Origin: Mesorhizobium loti R88b
Lineage (GTDB): Bacteria > Pseudomonadota > Alphaproteobacteria > Rhizobiales > Rhizobiaceae
DNA: 64,000 bases
Direction: 5' to 3'
Assembly: GCF_013170845.1 (NCBI RefSeq)
Contig: NZ_CP033367.1
Span: forward strand, 1,860,001 to 1,924,000
The notes beneath the pieces are model-generated. The model did not search any database, was not told where the DNA came from, and worked only from the letters and a program-made list of their open reading frames with translations. The position numbers were made by a program, and so were the translations under genes. Positions 8,476 through 17,249 of the stretch are shown here, piece after piece. Within the stretch, counting starts at the first letter, position 1. Every line of letters starts with the position of its first letter.

Positions 8476-9264
8476 ATGCCTCGTTTGTCTCACGCGCTCG
8501 CTATCGCGCTTGCCATCGCCTTGCCGTCCGCCGCATCGGCGGCCTCGCCCCAGTCCTTCAAGGGCGAGTACACGGTGTCGTTCCTCGGTCTCTCGATCGC
8601 GAGGTCGACCTTCTCGAGCCATTACGAGAACGGCGCCTATGCGATCGACGGTACCGTCAAATCAGCGGGACTGGCCAAGCTGTTCGACGACACGCGAGGC
8701 ACGATCTCATCCAAGGGCACAATTTCCGGGAAGAAGCTGGTGCCGCAGGCGTTCCGCGCCGATTACACCTCCGGCAAGAAGGTGTCCGCAATCGACGTCC
8801 GCTTCACAAATGGCGCGGTGACGTCAACGCAGGTCATCCCCGCCCCGGGCAAGCGCGACCCCAAGGCCTGGGTGCCGCTCGGCGCCGGCGACCTGGCGTC
8901 GGTGCTCGATCCAATGGCCGCGACCGTTATCCATGCCGACAGTCTCGATCAGGTGTGCGGCCGCACGGTGAAATTCTATGATGGCGAGATGCGCGCCGAT
9001 CTGAAGCTGACCTATGATTCGAAAGGCACAATATCGGTGCCGGGCTACAAGGGCGACACCATCACCTGCCGGATGGGCTTCGAGCCGGTGGCGGGCTATC
9101 GCAAGGGGCGCAAGGCGCTCAACTATCTCAAGAACAAGAGCCGCATGATGGTGACGTTTGCACCGCTCGGCCAAACCGGCGTATATGCGCCGATCCACGC
9201 CACGGTCGGAACGCAGATCGGCACCTTGACCATCAGCGCCGGGCGTTTCGAAGCGGTACAATAG
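8476..9264 (+). CDS. Exported DUF3108 domain protein
   Basis: This 262-residue protein has a clear signal peptide (residues about 1-22, ending ASA) and then a beta-rich DUF3108 domain that fills the rest. Typical features are the opening FKGEYTVSFLG, the central DLASVLDPM segment and a late cysteine pair (VCGRTVKFYDG and TITCRM) that may form a disulfide. DUF3108 proteins are predicted periplasmic or outer-membrane-associated and have no established function. It is divergent from rpmB, a frequent arrangement in rhizobia. Confidence 0.8.
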   Translation: MPRLSHALAIALAIALPSAASAASPQSFKGEYTVSFLGLSIARSTFSSHYENGAYAIDGTVKSAGLAKLFDDTRGTISSKGTISGKKLVPQAFRADYTSGKKVSAIDVRFTNGAVTSTQVIPAPGKRDPKAWVPLGAGDLASVLDPMAATVIHADSLDQVCGRTVKFYDGEMRADLKLTYDSKGTISVPGYKGDTITCRMGFEPVAGYRKGRKALNYLKNKSRMMVTFAPLGQTGVYAPIHATVGTQIGTLTISAGRFEAVQ

Positions 9265-9307
9265 GCACGCCCCTAGGGACAGAAGAGGGCGCGCCACGGG
9301 AGAAAAA

Positions 9308-10222
9308 ATGGCGCGCGCAACACTGATCGGCTTCTCGGCGGTCGCCATGTGGGCGCTTTTGGCGCTGCTGACGGATGCATCCGGCAAGGTGCCGCCGTTC
9401 CTCTTGTCGGCGATCACCTTCTCGATCGGTACCGGTGTCGGGCTTGTCGCGCGCCTGTTCATGCCGGCTGCCGACAAGAGCCAGAAGATTCCACCCCAGG
9501 TCTGGGTGATCGGCATCGCCGGCCTGTTCGGCTACCACTTCTTCTATTTCACCGCTTTGCGCAACGCGCCGGCGGTCGAGGCGAGCCTGATCGCTTATCT
9601 CTGGCCGTTGCTGATCGTGCTCGGCTCCGCATTGATGCCGGGCGAAAAACTGGCGTGGAACCATGTCGTTGGTGCGTTGCTTGGCCTTGCCGGCACCGTG
9701 CTGATCGTCACCAAGGGCGGCGGGCTGGCCTTCGATGCGCGCTATACGTTCGGCTATGCCATGGCCGCCGTCTGCGCCGTGCTGTGGTCGTCCTATTCGC
9801 TTCTATCGCGGCGCTTTCCATCGGTGCCGACCAGCATCGTCACCTGGTTCTGCGCGGCGACGGCGGTGCTGTCGCTTGCCTGCCATCTGGCGCTGGAACA
9901 GACCGTGCTGCCAGACGGCGCCGGCCAGTGGCTGGCGGTGCTCGGCCTTGGCCTGATGCCGGTGGGTGCGGCCTTCTATGCCTGGGACATCGGCGTCAAG
10001 CGCGGCAACATCCAGGTGCTGGGCGCGGCAAGCTATGCGGCGCCGCTTTTGTCGACGCTGGTGCTGATCGCGGCCGGCGTCGCCGAGCCATCGCTGCGCA
10101 TCCTCGCCGCCTGCGTGCTCATCACCGGCGGTGCTGCCCTGGCGGCAAAATCGCTGTTCCTGCGCAAGCCGGCCGCGGCCGAAAGCGGAGCCGGGGCATC
10201 CGAAAGCGGAGCCGGGGCATGA
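9308..10222 (+). CDS. DMT-superfamily exporter, YddG-like (EamA domains)
   Basis: This 304-residue protein has about ten hydrophobic segments arranged as two EamA repeats. The HFFYFTALRNAPAVEASLIAY region matches the YddG-type aromatic amino-acid exporter subgroup. The substrate is inferred from that likeness only. Its last 14 residues are two near-identical heptads made by a perfect 21-bp DNA duplication, and its TGA overlaps the ATG of the YhhN-type gene (ATGA). A strong ribosome-binding stretch (GGGAGAAAA) precedes the ATG. Confidence 0.85.
   Translation: MARATLIGFSAVAMWALLALLTDASGKVPPFLLSAITFSIGTGVGLVARLFMPAADKSQKIPPQVWVIGIAGLFGYHFFYFTALRNAPAVEASLIAYLWPLLIVLGSALMPGEKLAWNHVVGALLGLAGTVLIVTKGGGLAFDARYTFGYAMAAVCAVLWSSYSLLSRRFPSVPTSIVTWFCAATAVLSLACHLALEQTVLPDGAGQWLAVLGLGLMPVGAAFYAWDIGVKRGNIQVLGAASYAAPLLSTLVLIAAGVAEPSLRILAACVLITGGAALAAKSLFLRKPAAAESGAGASESGAGA
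10179..10220 (+). repeat. Perfect 21-bp tandem duplication at a gene junction
   Basis: The 21-base unit starting CCGAAAGCGGAGCC occurs at 10179-10199 and again at 10200-10220 with no mismatch. It keeps the reading frame, adds a second heptad to the exporter's C-terminus, and its second copy ends in the CAT that, with the next GA, makes the overlapping stop/start of the downstream gene. Confidence 0.9.
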
Positions 10223-10893
10223 CGATGCCGTTTGCCGGCGGCATCGAAGCCAATGCCAATGCTACGCTGATCTTCTCGCTGGCGGCGGCGGTGATCTACG
10301 CCTTCACGCTGGGTATGCCGCCGCGCCTCGCCCGCTCGGCGGCAAAGACGCTCTCGGTCGCCATGCTTGCCGTGCTGGCGGCACTGCAAGGCGGCCCGCT
10401 GCTGCTGGTCGTGGCCCTTGTACTCAGCGCGGTTGGCGATGCCTTCCTGACGCGCGACGGCGAGAAGGCCTTTATGGGTGGGCTGGCGAGCTTTCTCGTC
10501 GCCCACATCGTCTATGTCGTCCTGTTCCTGCGCAGCGGCGGCGGGTTGGGTCTGCTCGGCGCCGAATCCTGGCGCGGCGCGATCGCACTCGCCATGGCGG
10601 TGTTCGCTGTCGTCATGCTGGCAGCACTCTGGCGCCGTGTCGGCCCTGGCCTGCGGGTCCCGATCGCTATCTACGTCGTCGCGATCCTGGCGATGGGCCT
10701 GTCGGCGCTGACGACGAGCAGCGCCTGGGTGATCGGCGGCGCCGTGCTGTTCATGGCCTCGGACGGGCTGCTCGCCACCGAGAAATTCCTGGTCGCCGCC
10801 ATCTCGCCGCATCGTGCCTGGATGCGTTTGGCCGTCTGGGTACTGTATTACGCCGCCCAGATGGCGATCACCTTGGGGTTCCTGCTGGGGTAG
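10219..10893 (+). CDS. YhhN family (TMEM86/lysoplasmalogenase-like) membrane protein
   Basis: This 224-residue protein has about eight transmembrane segments and the YhhN family signature, including LVVALVLSAVGDAFL and GAVLFMASDGLLA, where the acidic residues sit in the membrane core. The eukaryotic relative TMEM86 and some bacterial members are lysoplasmalogenases that cleave vinyl-ether lysolipids; activity here is inferred. It starts inside the preceding exporter gene's stop codon, so translation is coupled. Its 3' end overlaps the convergent cupin gene by 26 bases. Confidence 0.85.
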   Translation: MTMPFAGGIEANANATLIFSLAAAVIYAFTLGMPPRLARSAAKTLSVAMLAVLAALQGGPLLLVVALVLSAVGDAFLTRDGEKAFMGGLASFLVAHIVYVVLFLRSGGGLGLLGAESWRGAIALAMAVFAVVMLAALWRRVGPGLRVPIAIYVVAILAMGLSALTTSSAWVIGGAVLFMASDGLLATEKFLVAAISPHRAWMRLAVWVLYYAAQMAITLGFLLG

Positions 10894-11308
10894 GGTTCCA
10901 GCCCGGTGCGGCCAGTTCGAAGGCGGCGAAATCAAACCCCGGCGCGACGGTGCAGCCAACCAGGGTCCACTCGCCCAGGCTGCGCGCCGATTGCCACCAG
11001 CCCGCCGGCACGACGATCTGCGGCCGTTCGCCCGCGGCGAACTCGATGCCGAGCACCTGCTCGATCACGGCTGCGCCTTCTTCCCACATCGACAGCGCCA
11101 GCGGCGCGCCGGCATGGAAATGCCAGACCTCGGAGGCGTCCCTGACCCGATGCCAGGCCGAAACCTGGTGCTGTTCCAGCAGAAAGTAGATCGCCGTCGA
11201 ATGGCCGCGCGCGCCACCGGCGCCATCGCGAAAAGTCTCGGCATACCAGCCACCTTCCGGATGCGGTTTCAGGCCGAGTGTCGCGATGACTTCCGCGGAG
11301 CTGGTCAT
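10868..11308 (-). CDS. Cupin domain protein (DUF985)
   Basis: This protein of about 146 residues has the DUF985 cupin pattern: LKPHPEGGWYAETFRD at the N-terminus, a middle block with YFLLEQHQVSAWHRV, HFHAGAPL, and QIVVPAGWWQSA near the end. The histidines may bind metal, but no activity is known. ATG 11308 gives the usual start (MTSSAEVIATLGL) and avoids overlap with gloB, which lies 19 bases upstream on the same strand, so the two are probably co-transcribed. Confidence 0.85.
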   Translation of the reverse strand: MTSSAEVIATLGLKPHPEGGWYAETFRDGAGGARGHSTAIYFLLEQHQVSAWHRVRDASEVWHFHAGAPLALSMWEEGAAVIEQVLGIEFAAGERPQIVVPAGWWQSARSLGEWTLVGCTVAPGFDFAAFELAAPGWNPTPAGTPR

Positions 11309-11327
11309 GGTCTGCGAAATCCCCGGT

Positions 11328-12095
11328 TCAGAAATTGTCCTTGCGTTTGCGGATTTCGGCGAAGACTTCGGCATCCCCGGCCTTTTCCATACCGAGATGC
11401 TTGCGGATCGCCGGATCGTGCCAACGCAGGAAAGGATTGGTCGACAGCTCCTCGCCGATCGTCGTCGGCAGCGTCGGCTTGTTGTCGAGCCGCAGTGCCT
11501 CGATCCTGGCGGCGCGCTCCTTCAATGCCGAATTGCTCGGGTCGACAGTCAGCGCGAAACGGGCGTTGGCAAGGGTGTATTCATGGCCGCAATAGATTGT
11601 CGTCGCGGCCGGAAGGGCCGCGAGTTTCTTCAGCGATTCATACATCACCGGTGGCTTGCATTCGAACAGCCGTCCGCAGCCCAGCGCAAACAGCGTGTCG
11701 GCGGTGAAGGCGACCTTCGATGCCGGCAGATGGTAGGAGACATGGCCAGCGGTGTGGCCGGGGGTGGCGATCACCTCGATGCGCTCATCGCCGAGATGAA
11801 GGACGGAGCCGTCTTCAACGGCTTCGTCGATGCCGGGGATCTTCGCCTTTTCCGCTTCAGGGCCGATGATGCGCAGCTTGAAACGCTCCTTCAGCGCCAG
11901 ATTGGCCTCGACGTGGTCCATGTGGTGGTGCGTGGTCAGGATCATCGTCGGCGTCCAGCCGGTGCGCTTGACCGCGGCCAGGATCGGCGCTTCCTCGGGC
12001 GCGTCGATGATCGCGGTCTGGCCGCTCTTGGGGTCATGCACCAGCACACCGAAATTATCGCTGCGGCACATGAACTGTTCGATTTCGACCGCCAT
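11328..12095 (-). CDS. gloB: Hydroxyacylglutathione hydrolase (glyoxalase II)
   Basis: This 255-residue metallo-beta-lactamase-fold enzyme hydrolyses S-D-lactoylglutathione to D-lactate and glutathione, the second step of methylglyoxal detoxification in the cytoplasm. The metal-binding HxHxDH motif is H56-H58-D60-H61, followed by the GHTAGH and [13 protein letters not shown] motifs and the C-terminal glutathione-binding part with NPFLR. ATG 12095 is preceded by GGGAGAG. The length is normal. Its promoter region is shared with a divergent methyltransferase and contains a triple 21-bp repeat. Confidence 0.95.
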   Translation of the reverse strand: MAVEIEQFMCRSDNFGVLVHDPKSGQTAIIDAPEEAPILAAVKRTGWTPTMILTTHHHMDHVEANLALKERFKLRIIGPEAEKAKIPGIDEAVEDGSVLHLGDERIEVIATPGHTAGHVSYHLPASKVAFTADTLFALGCGRLFECKPPVMYESLKKLAALPAATTIYCGHEYTLANARFALTVDPSNSALKERAARIEALRLDNKPTLPTTIGEELSTNPFLRWHDPAIRKHLGMEKAGDAEVFAEIRKRKDNF

Positions 12096-12142
12096 CGCAT
12101 CTCTCCCTTTGTCGCCGCAGACATAAGGCCCCGGCACGCCGA

Positions 12143-12211
12143 TGTCATCCCGGAGATGACAAAGTCACTCCCGGAGATGACAAAGTCACTCCCGGAGATG
12201 ACAAATGTCAC
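12143..12211. repeat. Triple 21-bp tandem repeat with internal dyads
   Basis: Units at 12148-12168, 12169-12189 and 12190-12211 share TCCCGGAGATGACAAA-TCAC; the third has a one-base insertion. The first unit is also part of a dyad, TGTCATC-CCGGA-GATGACA (12143-12161). The array lies between divergent gloB and a methyltransferase gene. It may be a variable-number repeat or a set of operators. Confidence 0.85.
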
Positions 12212-12277
12212 TCCGGCAAGTCGGGTTGATTGCGGCGTTTTGTTGAAACCCGCCAGTATCACGGCTACATCCCTGCC

Positions 12278-13060
12278 ATGCATTCCGACATCGTCGACCT
12301 TCGCTCCTTCTATTCGACAACGCTCGGCCGGTTCGCCGAACGCTCGATCACCATGGCGCTGTCGTCGATATGGGCGGCCGTGCCCAACGAACGGCTGGTG
12401 GGCCTCGGCTATACCTTGCCCTGGCTGGAACGGTTCGGCACCGATGCCGAGCGGGTGTTTGCCTTCATGCCGGCGACGCAGGGCGCCGTGGTCTGGCCGA
12501 CAACAGGGCCAACGGCGACGGCGCTGGTTTTCGACGAAGAGCTGCCGCTGGTCGATTCCTGCATCGACCGCATGCTGCTCGTCCATTCGCTCGAACATGT
12601 CGAAAACCCGCGCGAGACGCTGAACGAGATCTGGCGGGTGCTGTCGCCCGCGGGGCGCGTCGTCATCGTCGTGCCCAACCGGCGCGGTGTCTGGGCGCGC
12701 TTCGAGCACACGCCGTTCGGCAATGGCCGGCCTTTTTCGCGGGGCCAGCTCACCGAGTTGCTGCGTGAGGCGAATTTCACGCCGGCGTCCTGGTCGGATG
12801 CGCTGTTCTTCCCGCCATCGCGGCGACGCTTCATGATGCGCTTCCACAATGTGCTGGAGCGCGCCGGCCGGCGGCTGTGGCCGATCTTTTCCGGCGTCAT
12901 CGTCGTCGAGGCGCAGAAACGGCTCTATCAGGGCGTGCCGGTTGCCCAGCGTGCGTCGCGCCGTGTCTTCGTGCCGGTGCTGTCGCCGCACGGTGCGACG
13001 CGGCTCGGCCGCCTCACCGAGGCCGGCAGCGCGGCGACCCGCCAAGTGACACCTTCGTGA
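12278..13060 (+). CDS. Class I SAM-dependent methyltransferase (type 11)
   Basis: This 260-residue protein carries a methyltransferase core. The LPLVDSCIDRMLLVHSLEHV stretch is the post-motif II region of type 11 enzymes, followed by a motif with WRVLSPAGRVVIVVPN. The canonical glycine-rich SAM loop is hard to see, which is typical of this rhizobial subgroup. The substrate is unknown. ATG 12278 gives MHSDIVDLRSFY as N-terminus. It is divergent from gloB; pairing with glyoxalase II is common in rhizobia but the functional link is unclear. Confidence 0.75.
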   Translation: MHSDIVDLRSFYSTTLGRFAERSITMALSSIWAAVPNERLVGLGYTLPWLERFGTDAERVFAFMPATQGAVVWPTTGPTATALVFDEELPLVDSCIDRMLLVHSLEHVENPRETLNEIWRVLSPAGRVVIVVPNRRGVWARFEHTPFGNGRPFSRGQLTELLREANFTPASWSDALFFPPSRRRFMMRFHNVLERAGRRLWPIFSGVIVVEAQKRLYQGVPVAQRASRRVFVPVLSPHGATRLGRLTEAGSAATRQVTPS

Positions 13061-13197
13061 TCATGGTGAAAACTGGTGTTGCTCCGCGTTTTCCAACCTA
13101 TCTGTCGCAAGCGCATTCCAAGTCCGGTTGAACGACGGATGCCTTCAAGTCTCTCCATCCGGTTTCAGCACCGCTGTTGAACGCAAGGACCCAGGCT

Positions 13198-15024
13198 ATG
13201 GCTGATCAACCGGACAGGAATGCCACAGCTCAGCCGGCTGCAGTGGCGGTCGAAGCCAGCAGCTTGCGTGATCAGGTGGCGACGATCAAACGGGCGCTGG
13301 TGGGGTCGCCGGTTCGCAAATGGCTGCTGTGGACATCGGCCGGCATCATGGCCGTCATTGTCGCGACATCGATCGGCCAGGTGCTGCTCAACAGTTGGAA
13401 CCAGCCCTTCTATGATGCGCTAGCGCGCCGCGACATGGCGGCTTTCCTGCACCAGCTCCTCGTCTTTGCAATGATCGCCGGCGGGCTTCTGGTGCTGAAT
13501 ATCGGCCAGACCTGGCTCAACCAGATGTTCCGGCTGAAGCTGCGCGCGGCGCTGACGCTCGATCTGATCGACCAGTGGATGCGACCGGCGCGCGCCTTCC
13601 GGCTGGCCAATGCCGGCGCCATCGGCGTCAATCCGGATCAGCGCATGGCTCAGGATGCCGCGCATCTCTCGGACCTGTCGACCGACCTCGGCGTCGGCCT
13701 GCTACAGTCGTTCATCCTGCTCGTCTCCTTCGTCGGCGTGCTGTGGGAATTGTCGTCGGGCTTCGTGTTCCACATCGGCGGCTGGTCGCTGGCGATACCA
13801 GGCTACATGGTCTGGGCTGCGTTCATCTATGCGGGCATCGCCTCCTGGTTGAGCTGGCTGGTCGGGCGGCCGCTGATCAGGCTCAACAGCGATCGCTACA
13901 CGCGCGAAGCCGAGCTGCGCTCCTCCATGGTGCGGGTCAACGAGAATGTCGATGCTATCGCGCTCTACCATGGCGAAGACGACGCCAAACGGCGGCTCGA
14001 AACCGATCTCGGCACGGTGCTGGCCGCGATGCGGCGCATCTTCACCGCCCAGATCAATCTGTCCTGGGTGACCGATACCTATGGCTGGATCACGGTCGTG
14101 GCTCCCATCCTGGTCGCGTCGCCGGTCTATTTCTCGGGCGATATCAGCTTCGGCGGGCTGATGATGGCGGTCGGTGCGTTCAACCAGGTGCACTCGTCCT
14201 TGCGCTGGTTCGTCAACAACATCGGCAGCATCGCCGATTGGCGCGCCACGCTGATGCGCGTTGCCGACTTCCGCATCGCGCTCGATGAAACCGATGTGCT
14301 GCACGACAAGGAAAAGCGCATCGCCTTCGAGGAAAACGCCAATGGCAGTCTGACGTTCGAAAACCTTGAAATCGCCTCACCGGAAGGCTGTACCAAGGTT
14401 GCGGATCCGCATGTCGAGATCCATCCGGGCGAGCGGGTGATGATCACCGGCGAGCCGGGCGCTGGCAAGACGCTGTTCTTCCGCGCCATTGCCGGCCTGT
14501 GGCCCTGGGGCAGCGGAAAGATTGGCCTGCCGGCGGGCGAAACCCTCATCTTCGTGCCGCGCGTCCCCTATTTGCCGGCCGGCACGTTGCGTGACGTGCT
14601 CAATCACGCGAACGGGCATGCGCCTGCGAGTGATGCCGACATTTCGGCGGTGCTTGCCGAGGTTGGCCTGGAACGGCTGTCGTCGTCGCTCGACCGCGTC
14701 GGGCGCTGGGATCATGAGTTGGGCGATGACGAACAGCGCTTGCTGGGCGTGGCCAGGCTCGCCTTGCGGCAACCGAAATGGGTGATCATCGATGAAGCCA
14801 TGGATGCGTTCGACGGGCCTGCACTGCGGCGCGTGCTGGCACTGCTGGAAAAGCATCTGAAGGGAGCCGCGATCATCAACATCGGGCGCGGCCAGCACAA
14901 CAATCAGTTCTTTCCGCGCGGCCTGACGATCGTCAAGGATTCCGCTGCCCCGGCGCTAAAACCCGCCCGCGTCAGGGCTGGCGCCATCGATCCGCCGCCC
15001 GCTGCCGCGCGCCGCAAGAAGTAG
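13198..15024 (+). CDS. SbmA/BacA-like ABC transporter, fused permease and atypical ATPase
   Basis: This 608-residue protein has an SbmA/BacA-type membrane domain with about six helices (residues about 30-330) fused to a C-terminal nucleotide-binding domain, as in E. coli YddA, mycobacterial Rv1819c and Bradyrhizobium BclA. Walker A (GEPGAGKT) starts at residue 418 and Walker B Asp-Glu is at 532-533. The Q-loop position has Arg455 in VPRVPYLP where relatives have Gln, the signature is LGDDEQ (508-513) in place of LSxGEQ, and the H-loop position reads IGR564 in place of GHR. ATG 13198 follows AAGGA by eight bases; a TTG at 13177 is less likely. BacA-type proteins import peptides and vitamin B12; the substrate here is unknown. 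Confidence 0.85.
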   Translation: MADQPDRNATAQPAAVAVEASSLRDQVATIKRALVGSPVRKWLLWTSAGIMAVIVATSIGQVLLNSWNQPFYDALARRDMAAFLHQLLVFAMIAGGLLVLNIGQTWLNQMFRLKLRAALTLDLIDQWMRPARAFRLANAGAIGVNPDQRMAQDAAHLSDLSTDLGVGLLQSFILLVSFVGVLWELSSGFVFHIGGWSLAIPGYMVWAAFIYAGIASWLSWLVGRPLIRLNSDRYTREAELRSSMVRVNENVDAIALYHGEDDAKRRLETDLGTVLAAMRRIFTAQINLSWVTDTYGWITVVAPILVASPVYFSGDISFGGLMMAVGAFNQVHSSLRWFVNNIGSIADWRATLMRVADFRIALDETDVLHDKEKRIAFEENANGSLTFENLEIASPEGCTKVADPHVEIHPGERVMITGEPGAGKTLFFRAIAGLWPWGSGKIGLPAGETLIFVPRVPYLPAGTLRDVLNHANGHAPASDADISAVLAEVGLERLSSSLDRVGRWDHELGDDEQRLLGVARLALRQPKWVIIDEAMDAFDGPALRRVLALLEKHLKGAAIINIGRGQHNNQFFPRGLTIVKDSAAPALKPARVRAGAIDPPPAAARRKK

Positions 15025-15111
15025 GCTGTTTTCGCTGGTTGCTGGCGCAAAACCTTATTTTGCCGTGATCGCAATGGAAGATTTCGCGAAGAAACAACGC
15101 TGGCGCCGGCC

Positions 15112-15906
15112 ATGTTTGATGCTCTTCTGCTTGCCTGTCTCGCCTGCGCGCACCCGATCGCGTCGCCACCAGCGCCGTTGGCGGTCGACGTTGAGTTGGT
15201 GCTGGCGGTCGATATCTCGTTGTCGATGGACGAGAAGGAATTTGCCTTGCAACGCGCCGGCTATGTCGAGGCGCTGCGGCATCCCGACTTCATCCAGGCT
15301 GTGCGGTCCGGCAATACGGGCCGCATCGCGCTCGCCTATTTCGAATGGGCAGGCACGGTGCGCGATGACGCGATCATCAGCTGGCAGATCATCGACAGTG
15401 CCGAGAGCGCCAACAGCTTCGCCGACAAGGTCGCGGCGCGTCCGTTCCGGAGCTTTCGCGGCACCTCGATCTCCACCGCGCTTGGCTTCGGCGCCGGGCT
15501 GTTCGACAGGGCTGACTTCACCGGCGAACGCAGCGTCATCGACATTTCCGGCGATGGTCCCAACAATATCGGGCCGCCGGTCACCGCCATGCGTGATGCG
15601 GCAACCGCCCAGGGCATCGTCATCAACGGCCTGCCGATCCTGATCAGCCCATCGCCGACCTTCAAGCATCTCGACCAGTATTACGCGCAGTGTGTGACGG
15701 GCGGACCGGGCTCTTTCGTGCTGCCTATCTACGCGGCTGCCGAATTTTCGACGGCCATCCGTCGCAAGCTGATCCTCGAAGTGAGCGGCATTCAGGACAA
15801 GGCTGGGGTCATTCCCGTCGACGCGGATGCGCCGATCGACTGCCTGCAGGGGGAGCGTGACAAGCGGTTCTTCTCGGATCCATATTTGCCCGAACTGGAT
15901 CGATGA
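15112..15906 (+). CDS. Exported DUF1194 protein with von Willebrand A-like fold
   Basis: This 264-residue protein has a short signal peptide and a DUF1194 domain. The DISLSMD segment (near residue 34) matches the metal-ion-dependent adhesion site of von Willebrand A domains, and a second conserved block is IDISGDGPNN. DUF1194 proteins are predicted extracytoplasmic with no defined function. The gene stands alone on the plus strand between the ABC transporter and a convergent glycosyltransferase. Confidence 0.85.
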   Translation: MFDALLLACLACAHPIASPPAPLAVDVELVLAVDISLSMDEKEFALQRAGYVEALRHPDFIQAVRSGNTGRIALAYFEWAGTVRDDAIISWQIIDSAESANSFADKVAARPFRSFRGTSISTALGFGAGLFDRADFTGERSVIDISGDGPNNIGPPVTAMRDAATAQGIVINGLPILISPSPTFKHLDQYYAQCVTGGPGSFVLPIYAAAEFSTAIRRKLILEVSGIQDKAGVIPVDADAPIDCLQGERDKRFFSDPYLPELDR

Positions 15907-15973
15907 GCCGTCGTCGGTCACGCCGGCGCGGCTGCATCCTTGAGCAATCTGAAAGGGGGCCTCTTTAAAGCTG

Positions 15974-16897
15974 CTAAGAGCGTTGGTTGCGAACTTCATT
16001 GTAGAGGTCACGACGCGAGCGTCGGCCACAGACATAGCCATTGACCAGTTCCGGCAAGGAATAGCCGAGCGCCGCCGATGAGCGGTTGGTCATGTATCCC
16101 GCAAATGCCTGAGGTATCCGGCCCTTGAGAAGATCGGCGATGATCTGCCGCGCGATCATGAAAGGCGGGATGTGCGGATAGCGGCGGGCGATATCCGGAT
16201 GTTTGGCCATCAGGTTCGCATAGGCTTCGACATAGCCGCCCCGGCGGCTCGAAATCGAGTTCTGCGAATTGTGCTTCGTCCAATCGATGTCCCCGGACAA
16301 TTGTGCGCCGAAGCGTGCGGCGAGGCGCAGCAGCAACTCCCGGTCCTGCATCCGGCTGATGTCGCTGTCATAACCGCCTATGGCCAGCAAGGCCTCGCGA
16401 CGAGCCGTTATCGCCGAACCGGCGACGAACGCTGTCTGCACAACCACCGCTCGCTCCAGCATGGGCGGGCTCAGAAAGGCGGTGCGGTTGATGCAATTGG
16501 TGGTTCGATTTCCTTTCAGGGAAACATATGAGGAGAGCAGCACCTGAAGTGTGGGATTGTCATCGAACCAGGCCAAGGTCCGTTCGAGTCGATGTGGCAG
16601 GTAGACGTCGTCGGAATCCAGGAATGTCACGACAGGCGCGCTCGCCCGCTCGATGCCGGCATTCCTGGCGGCGTTGGCGCCGCGCCATTTCGCGCCGATA
16701 TAGACCAGCCGGGTGTCTTCAATGCGGGCCAGCGCCGCTCCGGTGCCATCGGTCGAGCCATCATCGACGACAATGTGCTCGATCCGCCGCAAACTCTGGG
16801 AAAGCACGCTGTCCACGGCGCGCAACACCGTCTCACGCCTGTTGTGGGTCGGCGTGACGACCGTGATGAGGGGAGAGGTGTCTGCGTTGTTGGACAC
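15974..16897 (-). CDS. Glycosyltransferase family 2
   Basis: This 307-residue protein opens with the GT2 (GT-A fold) hallmark ITVVTPTHNRRETVLRAVDS, followed by HIVVDDGSTDGT and the metal-binding TFLDSDDVYLP. The C-terminal third is variable and would bind the acceptor. It likely adds a sugar to a surface polysaccharide, but donor and acceptor are unknown. It stands alone, with no other polysaccharide genes nearby, and its upstream flank is a gene-poor stretch of lower coding quality, so it may be an inserted single gene. Confidence 0.85.
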   Translation of the reverse strand: MSNNADTSPLITVVTPTHNRRETVLRAVDSVLSQSLRRIEHIVVDDGSTDGTGAALARIEDTRLVYIGAKWRGANAARNAGIERASAPVVTFLDSDDVYLPHRLERTLAWFDDNPTLQVLLSSYVSLKGNRTTNCINRTAFLSPPMLERAVVVQTAFVAGSAITARREALLAIGGYDSDISRMQDRELLLRLAARFGAQLSGDIDWTKHNSQNSISSRRGGYVEAYANLMAKHPDIARRYPHIPPFMIARQIIADLLKGRIPQAFAGYMTNRSSAALGYSLPELVNGYVCGRRSRRDLYNEVRNQRS

Positions 16898-17249
16898 GTT
16901 GTGTCAGCTACATCCCTGGCGAAGCAGCGAGCCCTGCCGAGCCTCTTCTACTTTTACAATGACCGGATGGATCCAACCGTCCTTTTCACGTCTCGGCTCA
17001 GATTCGAAACGCTACAGAAGACATGTCCTGATGTCACCTTTCGGACAGGATTCCAGTCTCGCGAAGACGATGAATTTGTCACCCAGTGACTCGATGGCAA
17101 CACCGAACCCCTTGCGATCGAGCGTTCCCGGTGCGACGTGCTTTCGTGTCGTTTCGATTACCTCCGGGGTAATCGCATCCTCTCCTGTCTCCTTGCACAT
17201 TGTGTCCATCAAGCCGGAGATCGGCTTCAACCGATAAGGGAGTTACGTC
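16898..17249. other. Gene-poor interval between glycosyltransferase and DUF1330 genes
   Basis: About 350 bases with no well-supported gene. A minus-strand frame at 17012-17230 could encode some 65-72 residues (IESLGDKFIVFARL in the middle), but it lacks a ribosome-binding site, and its ATG is internal at about 17209. It may be a gene remnant. The stretch must hold the glycosyltransferase promoter and the DUF1330 promoter; a good ribosome-binding stretch (AAGGGAG) lies before the DUF1330 ATG. Confidence 0.5.

Noticed and set aside
12148..12211. A CRISPR-like array.
   Set aside because: Units are 21 bp and directly adjacent, with no spacers and no cas genes nearby.
17012..17230. A small minus-strand protein gene of about 72 residues.
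   Set aside because: The frame starts with TTG, the first ATG is internal, there is no ribosome-binding site and no recognised domain; kept only as a note in the intergenic entry.
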